Assembly: GCA_030522415.1 (NCBI GenBank)
Contig: CM060107.1
Span: 4,762,847 to 4,826,846 of the forward strand
Direction: 5' to 3'
DNA: 64,000 bases
Source: Channallabes apus
Taxonomy: Eukaryota > Chordata > Actinopteri > Siluriformes > Clariidae
Shown here: piece by piece, positions 51,884 to 62,576 of the stretch
Numbering within the stretch: position 1 is the stretch's first letter
Layout: the number at the start of each line of letters is the position of its first letter
The notes under the pieces: generated by a model
Database searches by the model: none
What the model was told of the DNA's origin: nothing
What the model saw: the letters and a program-made list of their open reading frames with translations, nothing else
Made by a program: the position numbers and the translations under genes

Positions 51884-52256
51884 CTAATTCTTTATATTAA
51901 ACAGGTCAATAATGTGATCTATCAAGTTTTGATCAGATAAAAGCAGCTTCTTTACCCATTGTGGTCTTTGTGCTGAGAAATGATGTCTGGGCTGTTTGGA
52001 GACACGTGTGTAGGTCACACAGGTCACATCAGATGGTTGCACTTCAGCTTCCTGCGCAGCGAAATGTGCGTTAGTGTGAAATAAACTTAAAAAAAAAAAA
52101 GTATTTATAAATATGTGTGTGTTTCTGTTACCTTCTCCTTTGTAGGGCAGACGATGATCATGGAAATAAAGAGCATGCACACACACAATAGGATTACAGT
52201 AATTGTAATAACTCCACTTTGTGTATGAGCAGCAGAATCCTTATGATGCAGAGCAT
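51884..52256 (-). CDS. Immune-type receptor 3' end: transmembrane exon and ITIM tail exon
   Basis: Two minus-strand exons. Exon 52256-52132 (125 nt, phase 1 start) follows TGTTTCAG and ends AAG|GTAACA. It encodes a polar stalk, then the hydrophobic GVITITVILLCVCMLFISMI and VCPTKEK, a single transmembrane segment with a basic stop-transfer. Exon 52051-51884 follows CTGCGCAG and encodes 55 residues and TAG, with VTYTRV, an exact ITIM (V/I/L-x-Y-x-x-V/I/L) that would recruit SH2 phosphatases. Both exons join in frame, and phase-1 entry is normal after an Ig domain. This is the usual 3' end of inhibitory Ig-type receptors (CD300/pIgR-like and similar families). No intact Ig or signal-peptide exon was found to the right. 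A weak DIYCCTVSVTLRVG stretch near 52355-52400 could be a decayed Ig end. Either a truncated gene or one whose ectodomain exons I could not see. Confidence 0.5.
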
Positions 52257-52489
52257 CTGAAACACAGAGAGAAGCGCAGAGATATTATTCCAGATGCTCT
52301 TTAATAACTGTACTTTAGTGATAAACACATGAAACAAGCCGACTCTCAGTGTCACACTCACTGTGCAACAATAAATATCAACAGGAACACAATCATAAAG
52401 TTTTAAAATAGAATAAAAGCAAATATTTTCTATTCTGTTTTTTCTCCATTTCTCCATTTCTGTAGGAAACTCCATTCCTGAACTATCAG

Positions 52490-52935
52490 GACTGGACTGA
52501 AGTCACGAGTCCTCAGAGAACAGCTGTCTGCATCAGCCGAGGCCAGGATCGTCACCATACACATCCCAGACAGACCACACGGGGCATCCATACGAGATCT
52601 CCAACCAGAAGCAGGACACCAGGACGGGTCAGACAGGTCCAGAGCGCAGAGGGGAAAGGATGGAAAGGGAAAGAGAGAGAAGAGGAGGGAGCAGATAAGA
52701 ATAAGATATGGCAGTTAGGTATGGTCACTGTCACACAATGTATAATGTGATGTACAGATGGTAATCATGCGGTATTCTGGTTTTACCGCCACGCCTCACA
52801 GTGGCGACATTTGGGTTTGTGCGTTTGCTGGCTTCTTCCGCTGAGTGGAGCTATATAACTATAGACTGACACCTCGGGCATCAGTTCATTCTCTCAAGGA
52901 TTAATGAGGCGCGCTCCTTTAGAGCTGCACGTAGT
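52490..52935. other. Repeat-like non-coding stretch
   Basis: A purine-rich run at 52640-52700 and a short GC-richer block at 52770-52920. No exon supported. Confidence 0.35.
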
Positions 52936-52937
52936 AG

Positions 52938-53575
52938 CGGATAAAATCAAGTGAAACATTGTAGTTAAACGAATTCATAATCACAGTATTAAAATTACAG
53001 TACAATTGTAGAAATTAAATGAAATCTTATTAGCATTGAATATAAGCAAAGTAAACGTTAACACAGTGAGTCTTTAGATTTTATGATGTGTAATTAGAAA
53101 AGCTACGCATGTCTGTTTTTTGTCATCTTATATTTTGTGTCCTTTAAATTTTTAGTAGATTTATTAACTGAAATAAATGAAAATAAATGACCATAAAAAT
53201 TAAAACATTGTCAGGAAGTGCTACTGCGCCAGCAGATGTCGATGTGTTTTTGCATTATTATAAGAATTAAATGCAGTAGGCTGTTATAATCATTATAATG
53301 TTCTTTAATAAATAATGAAAACATTTTAACAAATTACATTTTCAAATCCCAGCACCCCCATTGCGCTGTACCAACACCGGAAAAAACCTTATAAAATCCA
53401 AGTGAAATATTAAATTAATTTACCTTCACAGTACTAAAATTACAGTATAAATTTAGAACTTAAATATAGGTGTTTCTTAGTTCCATCAAATTTAAGCAAA
53501 GTAAATGTTAACACAGTGAACCTTTATATTTTATCATGTAACACTCGCGTAGCCAGAAAACTCTGGCTGTGTGTA
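52938..53575. repeat. Direct repeat, two diverged copies ~450 bp apart
   Basis: Copy 1 (52938-53105) and copy 2 (~53392-53560) share AA(A)TC.AAGTGAAA(C/T)ATT, ACAGTA.TAAAATTACAGTA, AAGCAAAGTAAA(C/T)GTTAACA and CAGTGA(G/A)(T/C)CTTTA in the same order. Confidence 0.7.
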
Positions 53576-54175
53576 TCAGAAAACGTGGGTGAGCCACAGG
53601 TGTTGTCAGATTAATGGGCAAAAATGATATAAAGGCTATGTAGCTTATATAGGTTTATTATAAGACTTTACTTTTATGTAAGTGCACGCACAATGACGAG
53701 AAAACGTTATGATGAAATAATGAAAGCAAACAGTGATACAGCGCTATTCTGTATCGGCTTCTGTGAACTTGAGCACGTCAGAAAATTAACCGAAGCTCCA
53801 TGTATACTTGCCTCACAGACGTGAAAAATATATACCTACAGGAAGCAAAATGTCTGCTTTTATATAAACTAATGGGGGGAAAAAATCTGATTATGTAATT
53901 CGTATATAAAACGTGGATTACTACAGCGCATCCACTCACAGCCGAAACCAAAGACATCAACTTATCAATGAATTATTAAAGTGGCCAGTCAGTTTCCCTG
54001 CTGTTTTCCCCGACGCATTCATAATCATTAGTCTACTTCTGCCGGTGTGGTGTTTATCTCCACTCCTGTTAAAATGGCGTATTCAGAGGCTCGCCCGCGA
54101 GAGGCTGTGCACGCACGGTCCACTACGCAGGAAAAACCATGTTAGTATATTATGACTGAAATAAAGGTTATGACT

Positions 54176-55665
54176 GAACATCGGCGTGCATTTCGCACAG
54201 CACCGCAAAGACAGTGCTTATTTACCACGTATAAATTTGTGTTTATATGGCTCTCATATCGGCGCGCCGTGGGTTCACGCGAACATTTTATATTCACTAA
54301 AAGGCTTATTCACAACCACATTTCGGCCATTCACACACATGCATTGTGCTATGTTGTTTGTACACACTTACTTTTCCCCTTCTAATCTCCCCTTTGATCA
54401 AAATGCTCCCGATATGAGCCGACACGAGTAGCTTTGTTTCAGTCATAATATTCCTCTATCATAAAGAGAGGCGACATATACTTGCTGATTAAATACTGCA
54501 TTTTTTTAAAAAGTGAAAGAGCGCGCGATGTGAGCAGCTTTATTAGCTTTATTATTGATAATTAAATAATTATTAAATGGTGGACATAAACAGCAAAAAG
54601 AACAGTATTTTACTTTTTATTATTATGTTCTTGAATGATTATTTGAAACTGAAGCGCTCCATGTAGATTCTTGCCACAAGTCATTTTATCATACAAAGAT
54701 TATTACGTTGTGCTCGGACCACTTAAGCGTCTGTGGATTCCAAAATTGACATTTTTACCATTTTTTTTTTTTACTCCCTGGAATGGAAGGGATAGAAAGT
54801 TTCCTTATCATAACACGTCTTGTATTGTTTTTAATTGCTCAATACACAACCATCTGAAATAAAGCGTCTCACATCGGCGTGCGTTTCGCACAGCGCCACA
54901 AAGACAGTGCTTATTTAACATGTACAAATACGTGGGGTCAGGGGTAGCTCAGTGGTTAAGGCATTGAACTACGTTTCGGAAGATCCCAGGTTCAAACCCC
55001 ACAACCACCAAATTGCCACTGTTGGGCCCTTGAGCAAGGCCCTTAACCCTCAACTGCTCAGATGTGTAATGAGATTTAAAAAAAAATTAATGTAAGTCGC
55101 TCTGGATAAGAGCGTCTGCTAAATGTAAATGTGTTTGTTATATTTCAGGGAAAGAGAAATCTCTTATAAATCTCTCATAACGGCGCGAGCATTCTCTGAC
55201 TTTAGATCAAAACTCGGCAAAGTGAAAGAGCTTATTCACAACCACATTTCAAGCATTCACACATATGCATTGTGCTATGTTGTTGGATGTTTTCATCTCC
55301 CCTTAGATCAAAATGCTCCCAATATGAGCCGACACGAGCAGCTTTGTTTCAGTCATAATATTCATCTATCATAATATTCATCTATCATATATACTTGCTG
55401 ATTAAACACTGCATTTTTTAAGTGAAAGCGCGCGATTTGAGCAGCTTTAATTAAATAATTATTCAATGCTGGACATAAACAGCTAAAATCAAGATGATTA
55501 TTATTCTTTATATTATCATGTTCTTTTGCTGTTTGGGTTCAGTGTTAAATGATTATTTGAAACTGAAGCGCTTCGTGTAGATTCATGCCACGAATCATTT
55601 TATCATACAAAGATTATTACTTGTGCTCGGACCACTGACTCCAAAATTGACATTTTTACCGTTAA
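54176..55665. repeat. Diverged segmental tandem duplication (~0.6-0.8 kb units)
   Basis: Unit 1 (54176-54765) and unit 2 (54866-55665) share, in order, CATCGGCGTGC(A/G)TTTCGCA, AAAGACAGTGCTTATTTA, CTTATTCACAACCACATTTC, GATCAAAATGCTCCC(G/A)ATAT, GAGCCGACACGAG(T/C)AGCTTT, TTGAAACTGAAGCGCT, TCATACAAAGATTATTAC and CCAAAATTGACATTTTTACC. A SINE sits only in unit 2. The small frames differ between units, so coding is unlikely. Confidence 0.85.
54939..55130 (+). mobile_element. tRNA-derived SINE, plus
   Basis: GGGGTAGCTCAGTGGTTAAG head, B-box-like GGTTCAAACCCC, GCCCTTGAGCAAGGCCCTTA, and tail GTAAGTCGCTCTGGATAAGA. It lies within unit 2 of the tandem duplication. Confidence 0.9.
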
Positions 55666-55669
55666 AATT

Positions 55670-56865
55670 AATAATGTTTTTACAAGCCCTTGAGCTGTTT
55701 GTGCTGTTTTCTTTAATACTGTAATAACAATGGACAGATAGAAACAGAGAGTCTGTCTAAACAAAATTAACTGCCGTTTAGCAAAATGTCCCTTTCACAA
55801 ATTACTTTGAATTATTTTGGCAATTGCCGTTTGACCGACAGAGTACGCGGCAGTTATAGACATTCCCCTTGAGTAACCACTGTATATTTAGTGCAGAGTG
55901 CAAGCAGAGACTCCAGCAGGACTAAATATTACAGCATAACTAAAAGGGAGAGCCAGAAGGAAACACAGACATGAGGGGTCCCTGAGATGTAAAGCAATCA
56001 CTTGACCGTCAACAAACCTAAGTGATCAATAAAAGTGGGGAAGACAGCATCTAAATGTTACATGGCGCAGTATGGAGAGCCGCACCACAAGATGTTTTAA
56101 TGTGTAAAAGCGCTAACGAAGAGCTTCTGAGGGCGTGAATGTAACATAAGTATGTGAGAGTGCTTATGATACACACGTGAAGACCCTCACATTTAGAGAT
56201 GGCGTGGGATTTTTAATTAGGAAACTCAAAAAGAAACAATAGAAAAACTGAAAAAAACTAAATAACCAGTGCTCTACGCGAGAACGGACTTGGCTCTGGA
56301 AACTAAAACAAAAACTAATATCCTCCCAGGTCTTATGCCCTTACCGTGGATCTATGAGAGAGAGTTATGTTTTTTGGGCTGTGCACTATTAACTTAAACT
56401 GTGCATGCTGGACTGACGCGTGCCACTCTCTTTCTCTCTCACTCGCAGGCGTCTTAGACAGGCACAGGCTTGGGTTTTGCCCCTGTTTCTCGACATCGCG
56501 CTTGTCTGTCTGTCTTTTATTTTCTATCTTTCTTTTTTTTCATTGTTTTCTTTGTCTTTGGACCTGATGCCTTACCGGTGCTACCTAATGATCACACTAA
56601 GTGCCGAGGTATCAGGACCCTAATATAGACACACCGTCAGGTGCGGTGTATCCAGGCTGATTGTGACATTGCCAGGCAACCGTATGTCTATAAAACGCTG
56701 CACCTTTGCCTGTTTAGAACTCCCCGTGGTAGCAGCCTGCGGATCTGGCCGTTCCAAACAGTGCAAACCATTTTTGCGTGGTTTTGCGCCTTGTGAGACC
56801 TGTGTTATTACACTAAACATACCAGTTCACCGTGATTCTCTACGTTCATGAGTCCCCCGTATCTG
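55670..56865. other. Gene-free stretch, possible retroelement remains
   Basis: Mixed sequence. ACACCGTCAGGTGCGGTGT near 56630 is a small palindrome. The frames at 56367-56567, 56420-56623 and 56663-56851 have no domain. Confidence 0.35.
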
Positions 56866-56869
56866 CTCC

Positions 56870-57720
56870 TTTACCTAAGGCAAATCTATTTACAAAAATG
56901 TTTTTTAAAATAGGTTTTTAGCCTGGACTTAAACACTGAGACTGTGTCTGAGTCCCCAACATTAATTGGAAGACTATTCCATAACTTTGGGCAGCTCTGC
57001 CCCCTGCTGTAGTTTTAATATGTGGTACTGACAAGCAGCCTGCATCCTTTGATCGACGTAGGTGTGGCGGATCGTAAGACACTAGCAGTTCACTCAGATC
57101 CTGCGGCGCGAGACTATTTAATGCTTTATATGTCCAGTAGTATTTTAAAATCGATGTGAAATTTCACAAGGAGCCAATGAAGTATGGATAAGATTCTAGT
57201 GAGGACTCTTGCTGCTACATTCTGCACTAACTGAAGCATTTTACATGTAACTTATGCACCTAGATGAACAACCAGACAGAAAGGTGTTACAATAGTCCAA
57301 TCTAGAGGTGATAAAAGCATGAACTAATTTATCTGCATCATTTAGCGACAATATATTCCTTATCTTGTCAATATTTCTGAGGTGAAAGAATACTATCCTG
57401 GTAATATCTACATGAACTTCAAATGAAAGGCTGGAATCTATAATCACACTGAGGTCCTTTACTGTTGCACTTGATGAAACAGAAAGGTCATTTAAAATTA
57501 CAGTGTGATCAAAAAGCTTGCTTCTAGCCTCAGAAGGAAGTTAATTAACATCCAATTTATTTTGTCCTACACACATTGCTCAACTTTTGTAAGTTGGTTT
57601 TTCCCATCTGGTTTTGCTGAGACATATAACTGTGTGTCATCAGCAGAACAATGAAAACTAATACCATGCTTACGGATTATGTTGCCCAGAGGAAGCATGT
57701 GAAGCAAAAGAGGCAATTAA
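56870..57720 (-). pseudogene. CR1/L2-type LINE reverse transcriptase C-terminal remnant
   Basis: Minus strand, in order: ISFHCSADDTQLYVSAKPDG (catalytic box, 57660-57600), IDSSLSFEVHVDITRIVFFH and LRNIDKIRNILSLNDADKLV, FITSRLDYCNTFLSGC (57447-57260), LQLVQNVAARVLTRI (~57220), LHWLLVKFHIDFKILL and SDTVSVFKSRLKTYF (~56945-56900). This is the thumb/C-terminal end of an L2/CR1-group RT. Several stops and frame changes; the upstream RT and endonuclease are absent. Confidence 0.8.
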
Positions 57721-58408
57721 CGACCCCAAAAATACTATAGACATAACATTGTGCCCAAATTTTCCCCATTGAAATATAATGGGGAATCTGGTGAATGACT
57801 AGTTCCGTAGTGTTTGTCGTAGACCCATGAAATTATGGAATTAAATATCTGTTCTGATCGTGTGTCTGTGTAACTTTTACACATTTGTTCTCACAAATGA
57901 TTTATTTTATTTAGAAATAAAATTTATTTACTCCCATGTGGTGGCATAACACTCATCCTTTTTACACACACTGTCTCATAATTAAAAGGAAGACGAGCAG
58001 TGAGAACCTGTTGTTCAGAGGAAAGAGGAGTTCTGATGAGGTCAGTAATAAAGTGCACATATTCACTGCCTCAACCCAAATTTCTTATGCGCACCCATTT
58101 TATTTATTTATCTTTTTTGATGCTTCCAACACAAAGTATTACATACACACACACATGCATAGTAAATAAATATATAACAAGGGAGACTTTAAGAAGGACC
58201 AGATTGTGATACTTTGATTATTTGGAGGAGGTCAGGGAGTGTGTGCTGAAAACAATATTAAAATTCAGAACAAGAGGTGTGTGTGTGTATGTGTGTGTGT
58301 GTGTACCAATCCACATAAAGTATTTGAACAGACAGATCTCTCCATTCACACAGCAGGATGACTGTAGAGCCCACTTGAGCTGAAATGCTAAAATCATTTT
58401 TATCAGCA
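57721..58408. other. Non-coding stretch with a small hairpin
   Basis: TTCCCCATT, 7 nt, AATGGGGAA at 57762-57786 is a perfect hairpin. A GT-rich run lies at 58275-58305. No exon supported. Confidence 0.4.
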
Positions 58409-58420
58409 AATGATCATATA

Positions 58421-58793
58421 CAGGCGGCGCGGTGGTGTAGTGGTTAGCACTGTCGCCTTGCACCTCCAGGGTCTGGGTTCGATTCCCCGGCCAGGCTCGA
58501 TTCCCGTCTCTGTGTGCATGGAGTTTGCATGTTCTCCCCGTGCTTGGTGGGTTTCCTCCGGGTACTCCGGTTTCCTCAGTCCAAAGATATGCAGGTTAGG
58601 CTAATTGGCGTTCCTAAATTGCCCGTAGTGTGTGATTGGGTGTGTGTGAGTGTGTATGTGCCCTGCGATGGATTGGCACCCTGTCCAGAGTGTACCCCGC
58701 CTAGTGCCCGAAGTCTCCTGGGATAGGCTCCAGGTCCCCCGCGACCCTGAACACAGGATTAAGCGGTATAGAAGATGAATGAATGAATGAATG
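58421..58793 (+). mobile_element. V-SINE with 12 bp target duplication
   Basis: Full copy with head GCGGTGGTGTAGTGGTTAGC, core and GAATGAATGA tail, flanked by AATGATCATATA at 58409-58420 and 58794-58805. Confidence 0.94.
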
Positions 58794-58811
58794 AATGATC
58801 ATATATAAACT

Positions 58812-59190
58812 AAAATATTGCCAAAGGTATTTGCTTGCATATGAACTTCCATAACTTCCATTATCCATAGGGTTTAATATGAGGTTGGCCCCGCCACTTT
58901 TGCACTATAACAGCTTCAACTCTTCTGGGAAGTCCTGATCTTAACCCGATAGAACACCTTTGGGTTTAATTAGAGCGAAGACTGTGAGCCAGACCTGAAG
59001 AACGGTCAAAAATTCCCACAAACACACTCCTAAACCTTGTGGAAAGCCTTCACAAAAAAGTTGAAGCTGTTATACTGTAGCTGCAAAGGGGGCGGGGCCA
59101 ACATCATATTAAATTGGATGTGACTCAAGTTCATATGCATGTGAAGGCAGGCGAGCAAATACTTTTGGCAATATAGTGCATGTATTTTTT
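58812..59190. mobile_element. Tc1-type element, internally deleted
   Basis: Inverted edges: ATTGCCAAAGGTATTTGCTTGC-like start at 58819 and GCGAGCAAATACTTTTGGCA near 59151. Inside, the left arm (TATAACAGCTTCAACTCTTC) jumps to the transposase end (CTTAACCCGATAGAACACC = LNPIEH), so most of the gene is lost. Arms of ~90 bp are recognisable. Confidence 0.75.
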
Positions 59191-59229
59191 TTTTTCCATT
59201 TTCATGAATAAGAAACCGAGGCTGTAATA

Positions 59230-59880
59230 TAATGTCTGAACGTGATGCTGTTAGTGTCTGTCTGTATGGAGAGGAGGCAACCGCAGATGCAGGGTTTAGC
59301 ACAACTGAGGTTTATTAATAAAAAAAAGCCAGGGGTAGCTCAGTGGTTAAGGCATTGGACTATGGTTCAGAAGATCCCAGGTTCAAACCCCACAACCACC
59401 AAGTTGCCACTGTTGGCCCCTTGAGCAAGGCCCTTAACCCTCAACTGCTCAGATGTATAATGAGATAAAAATGTAAGTCGCTCTGGATAAGAGCGTCTGC
59501 CAAATGCCTAAATGTAAATGTAAAAAATTTTCAACAAAAAACATAAAAGGGGGTGAAAACTACTTCCGTCTCCCCAGACAGTATATGAAACATATACTGT
59601 AGAAAGAACCACATCAACTTCGCGACACACTGAGGGCTGTGACGCAAACCTGCAGCCACCACTCAGTCCTGGGAGAAAGCATACACAGATAACATGTGAG
59701 TTAGAATCACACATAAGGAGGTGCACAACAGTGAACAGACAGAGTGGTACGGGTTCGACTGGAAATTAATGGAGAACAATTTCACACTCAGACACACTAG
59801 GGGGAGACAAAGCGATGGCTCAGTGATCCGGTGAGCCAAATCTTATTCCCCAGGGTTGAGGTGGTTCAGGTGTGACAGTT
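59230..59880 (-). repeat. Unclassified, LTR-like repeat, copy 2, with SINE insertion
   Basis: Matches 42060-42530 in order: GCAGATGCAGGGTTTAG beside TTTATTAATA; GGGTTCGACTGG; CTAGGGGGAGACAAAG at 59799. A SINE lies inside at 59331. Orientation guessed from the AATAAA on the minus strand. Confidence 0.35.
59331..59525 (+). mobile_element. tRNA-derived SINE, plus
   Basis: Same family as 54939, with tail GTAAGTCGCTCTGGATAAGA then CTGCCAAATGCCTAAATG. Confidence 0.9.
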
Positions 59881-59889
59881 AGTTGACAT

Positions 59890-60360
59890 TAATTTTGGAA
59901 AATACAACAAAACAGCATTTCCTTTAAACAATGTCTAATACTACTGTATCTATTGCTTAGCACCAACATCAGTACTTTTACTAGTGTTCAATTCCTTATA
60001 AAGAAAAGCTCAGATCGCAGCATCTGACACCACGTGACACTATGTGGAGTAAGTCCAATATATATTGTTGTGTTAATAAACAGACGATTCTCAGGATTAC
60101 TTTAACCTTGGTAATTTGCACCAGCATTAGGATACCCTTGGTTTGTATTTGGATTGTAGTTCATTAGTACAACTAGCATATTACATTAGCATTAGCATTG
60201 ACATTCAGTTAACTTGCTAACTTTTAACATTTTATTTTTTTAATGTAAAGAAAGCATGTCTTAGGAGAAGCAGTAGTGTGCGATTTAATGATTTTAAATT
60301 TAGCTCGATCAAAACAGCAGGAAACACAACACTACAGAACACTTGAACTGATGAAAATGA
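59890..60360. other. Non-coding stretch, nothing recognised
   Basis: Short TTAGCATTAGCATT run near 60185. No exon supported. Confidence 0.4.
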
Positions 60361-60363
60361 ACC

Positions 60364-60420
60364 AATTCAATTCAATTCAATTTTATTTATATAGCGCTTT
60401 TAACAATATATAAACCAAAT
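60364..60420 (-). mobile_element. LINE 3' tail fragment
   Basis: CAATTCAATTCAATTCAATT then TTATTTATATAGCGCTTTTA is the inverse of a widespread fish LINE tail (AAAAGCGCTATATAAATAAA). Confidence 0.6.
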
Positions 60421-60614
60421 CTGACACAAACCACTGAGGTGATAATTATTAATTATATACCAGGGACTTTAATCAGACCTTTATTTTGCAGACCTCATGA
60501 GAGAGAAACAGAAGCTGTTCATTGTTCATTTTCACAAAACAAGATAAACAGGTTCATTTTAGCGTCGTTATTCAAAGTCATGATGTTGACACACAACAAG
60601 TGAGGAAACCTGGT

Positions 60615-60805
60615 TCATGACTCAGTCATTCAGGCTTCTGACTACTGACTGAAAGGTCCCAGGCTCAAACCACAGCAGTACTAATTTGCCACCGTTGGGC
60701 CCCTGAGCGAGGCCCTTAACCCACACCTGCTCATATGTGTAATGACATAAATGTAAGTTGCTCTGGATAAGGGAATCTGCCAAATGACTTAAATATAAAT
60801 ATAAA
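60615..60805 (+). mobile_element. tRNA-derived SINE, diverged
   Basis: GGTCCCAGGCTCAAACCAC, TTGGGCCCCTGAGCGAGGCC and AAGTTGCTCTGGATAAGGG match the 54939 family with many differences. Confidence 0.8.
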
Positions 60806-61275
60806 TGACTGGCTAAAACACCCTAGCTCCATTGAATCCGAACACACAGTTTTAATGGCAAGTAAAAGCATCAATGTAATAACTCCTAACTAGGGAAGGT
60901 CTTTATGCTCACACTGTGAGGTAGTACTATTCAAACAATAAAACAATAGATAATAGAACAATATCACTACTATTCAAACAATAAAATAATAGATCAAGCT
61001 ATATTCGATCTCGGGCTTCCAGATTCTGATTTGTGGCGGAGATTCGCTAATAAAAACCAGCGACAGCACCTCACCTACTGCACCAGTTAGGGACCGTGTT
61101 TAAATACTGTCTGACTAAAATAAAGATAATATTCTTATAATAAATAAAGAAATTAATACATTTAGTTACTGTTAGTGTCAGTGTCATGCATGACTGTGTA
61201 TAATGATTGTGCTTAATCATTTTTAATGACATTTTATTGGATTTATTTAAATAACTTCCAGGTCATGTCATGTTT
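60806..61275. other. Non-coding stretch
   Basis: Nothing recognised; ATTCAAACAATAAAA.AATAGA occurs twice near 60930 and 60973. Confidence 0.35.
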
Positions 61276-61279
61276 ATAG

Positions 61280-61531
61280 CCCTATCTCACCTATGCGGTT
61301 TGACTCATGGTGAGGTGCGGTGTCAGGAACCATGAGTTGCCGTGATTGCCCGCCGACTCTGCGAAGTTATGTGAGGACCGCAAGCTCCCGCAAGGACCGG
61401 CAAAAAAATTAAACATGTTTAATTTTTCATGCAGAAAGATGGAAATGTACTCACAGCGCCAAAAACTCACGCTGAATCATGATGAACCATACTTACGGCC
61501 ACCGCACGAAACCGCATAGGTGAGATAGGGG
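61280..61531. mobile_element. MITE, intact copy
   Basis: Ends CCCTATCTCACCTATGCGG and inverse CCGCATAGGTGAGATAGGG; 252 bp. Interior shares blocks with the split copy at 1464-3436. No frame. Confidence 0.85.
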
Positions 61532-61735
61532 TATTAGTTTTTTTGGCGGTCCTCGCCGAACCTTGCGGACCTTGCATAACTTTGTGGAACGTCGGCGGGC
61601 AATCGCGGCAGCTCACGGTGCCTAACAACGTATCTCAACGTGAGTCAAACCGCATAGGTGAGATAAGGTAAACTTCTATTCTGTCATCTCATCATATTCG
61701 ATGAGACCGTGTAGGTGAGATAGGGGGGTAAAGCA
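61532..61735. mobile_element. MITE, second copy inverted and partial
   Basis: Reads the same family backwards: GGCGGGCAATCGCGGCAGCT, TGAGTCAAACCGCATAGGTG, GAGATAAGG, then another GTGTAGGTGAGATAGGGG end at 61705-61724. Together with the first copy it forms a large imperfect inverted pair. Confidence 0.7.
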
Positions 61736-61925
61736 TTACAATCATTCATAAAAATTAATGGATACGGGGTTTCAAACTCCCTAGTTTATTTTCTCATTTA
61801 ACTAAACCAAATTTAGTTCGGGACGGTTCGGGAAACACACTTAGAAAAGTAATCAACTTACGTAAGATTACTTAAGAGTCTTCTTAGCACGCTAAGAGTC
61901 TGCGTTATTGGGAAACTGGGCCCTG
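61736..61925. repeat. Flank shared with 3440-4160
   Basis: TTTTCTCATTTAACTAAACC and CTTAGCACGCTAAGAG-type words match the sequence outside the other MITE. Confidence 0.4.
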
Positions 61926-62073
61926 GTCACTCACCCACACAGGCAGCGACATGTAAGATAAACACATACAGGAGGGTCATGATGTCCATAAGACTGTTGT
62001 GGATTCTTTGAAACAAACGCATGAAAATGAGACCCCTTTTGTCCATGTCTGGAATGTATGTATGTGTACATAT

Positions 62074-62572
62074 TGTCACGGCATGCGCCTTTGATGGGCG
62101 TGCGCCCAAATCTACTATCGTTCCCGTGGCACCTTCACGTCCCCGCCGTTGAAGAGGAAAAGGCCGCGAGGAGGACAGCGTTAAGGCCCCCGATTCCAGC
62201 CGGGAAAGTCGCCCAGCCGACAGACGTCAGCGAGGACTCCCGTCTGAGGCCGCGCCCACAGAGAGCTGGGAGGGGCCATGCTGGCCACCGACAGCAGGAG
62301 AAGCGCCGTCATGAGGGAGCGCGCAGGAGCGCTGCCTCTGCATGCTCCTTTCTGCCACTCCGCCCACTGCCAGCTGTGTGCCCACATGGCAGCATGGTAC
62401 TGCCCCCGGACCTGCATGTGCACTTCATCCCTTCTCCTTTCTTTCTCTCCTCACTCCTTTAACCCTTTCCTTCCCCATTTATCCTAAATAAAGTAGCCCT
62501 TTTCCCATAAGACCTCACCTCGTGTCTGTGCTTCATGGTGCCGCCCATGCGACATGGGTCGAACTCGTTACA
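62074..62572 (+). mobile_element. Solo LTR candidate (TG...CA, 499 bp)
   Basis: Starts TGTCACGGCATGCG at 62074 and ends CTCGTTACA at 62572, flanked by ATAT on both sides (62070-62073, 62573-62576). AATAAA at 62488 is followed by a T/C-rich region and GTGTCTGTGC. GC-rich compared with flanks. No primer-binding site or internal retroviral genes follow. The 134-residue frame at 62058-62462 is a by-product of composition. Confidence 0.65.
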
Positions 62573-62576
62573 ATAT

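Noticed and set aside
54939..55005. tRNA gene
   Set aside because: The tRNA-like head (GGGGTAGCTCAGTGG) belongs to a SINE repeated at 35107, 59331 and 60615. No full cloverleaf with acceptor stem was seen.
62058..62462. 134-residue Arg/Pro-rich protein
   Set aside because: Falls inside the solo LTR candidate; composition explains the open frame.
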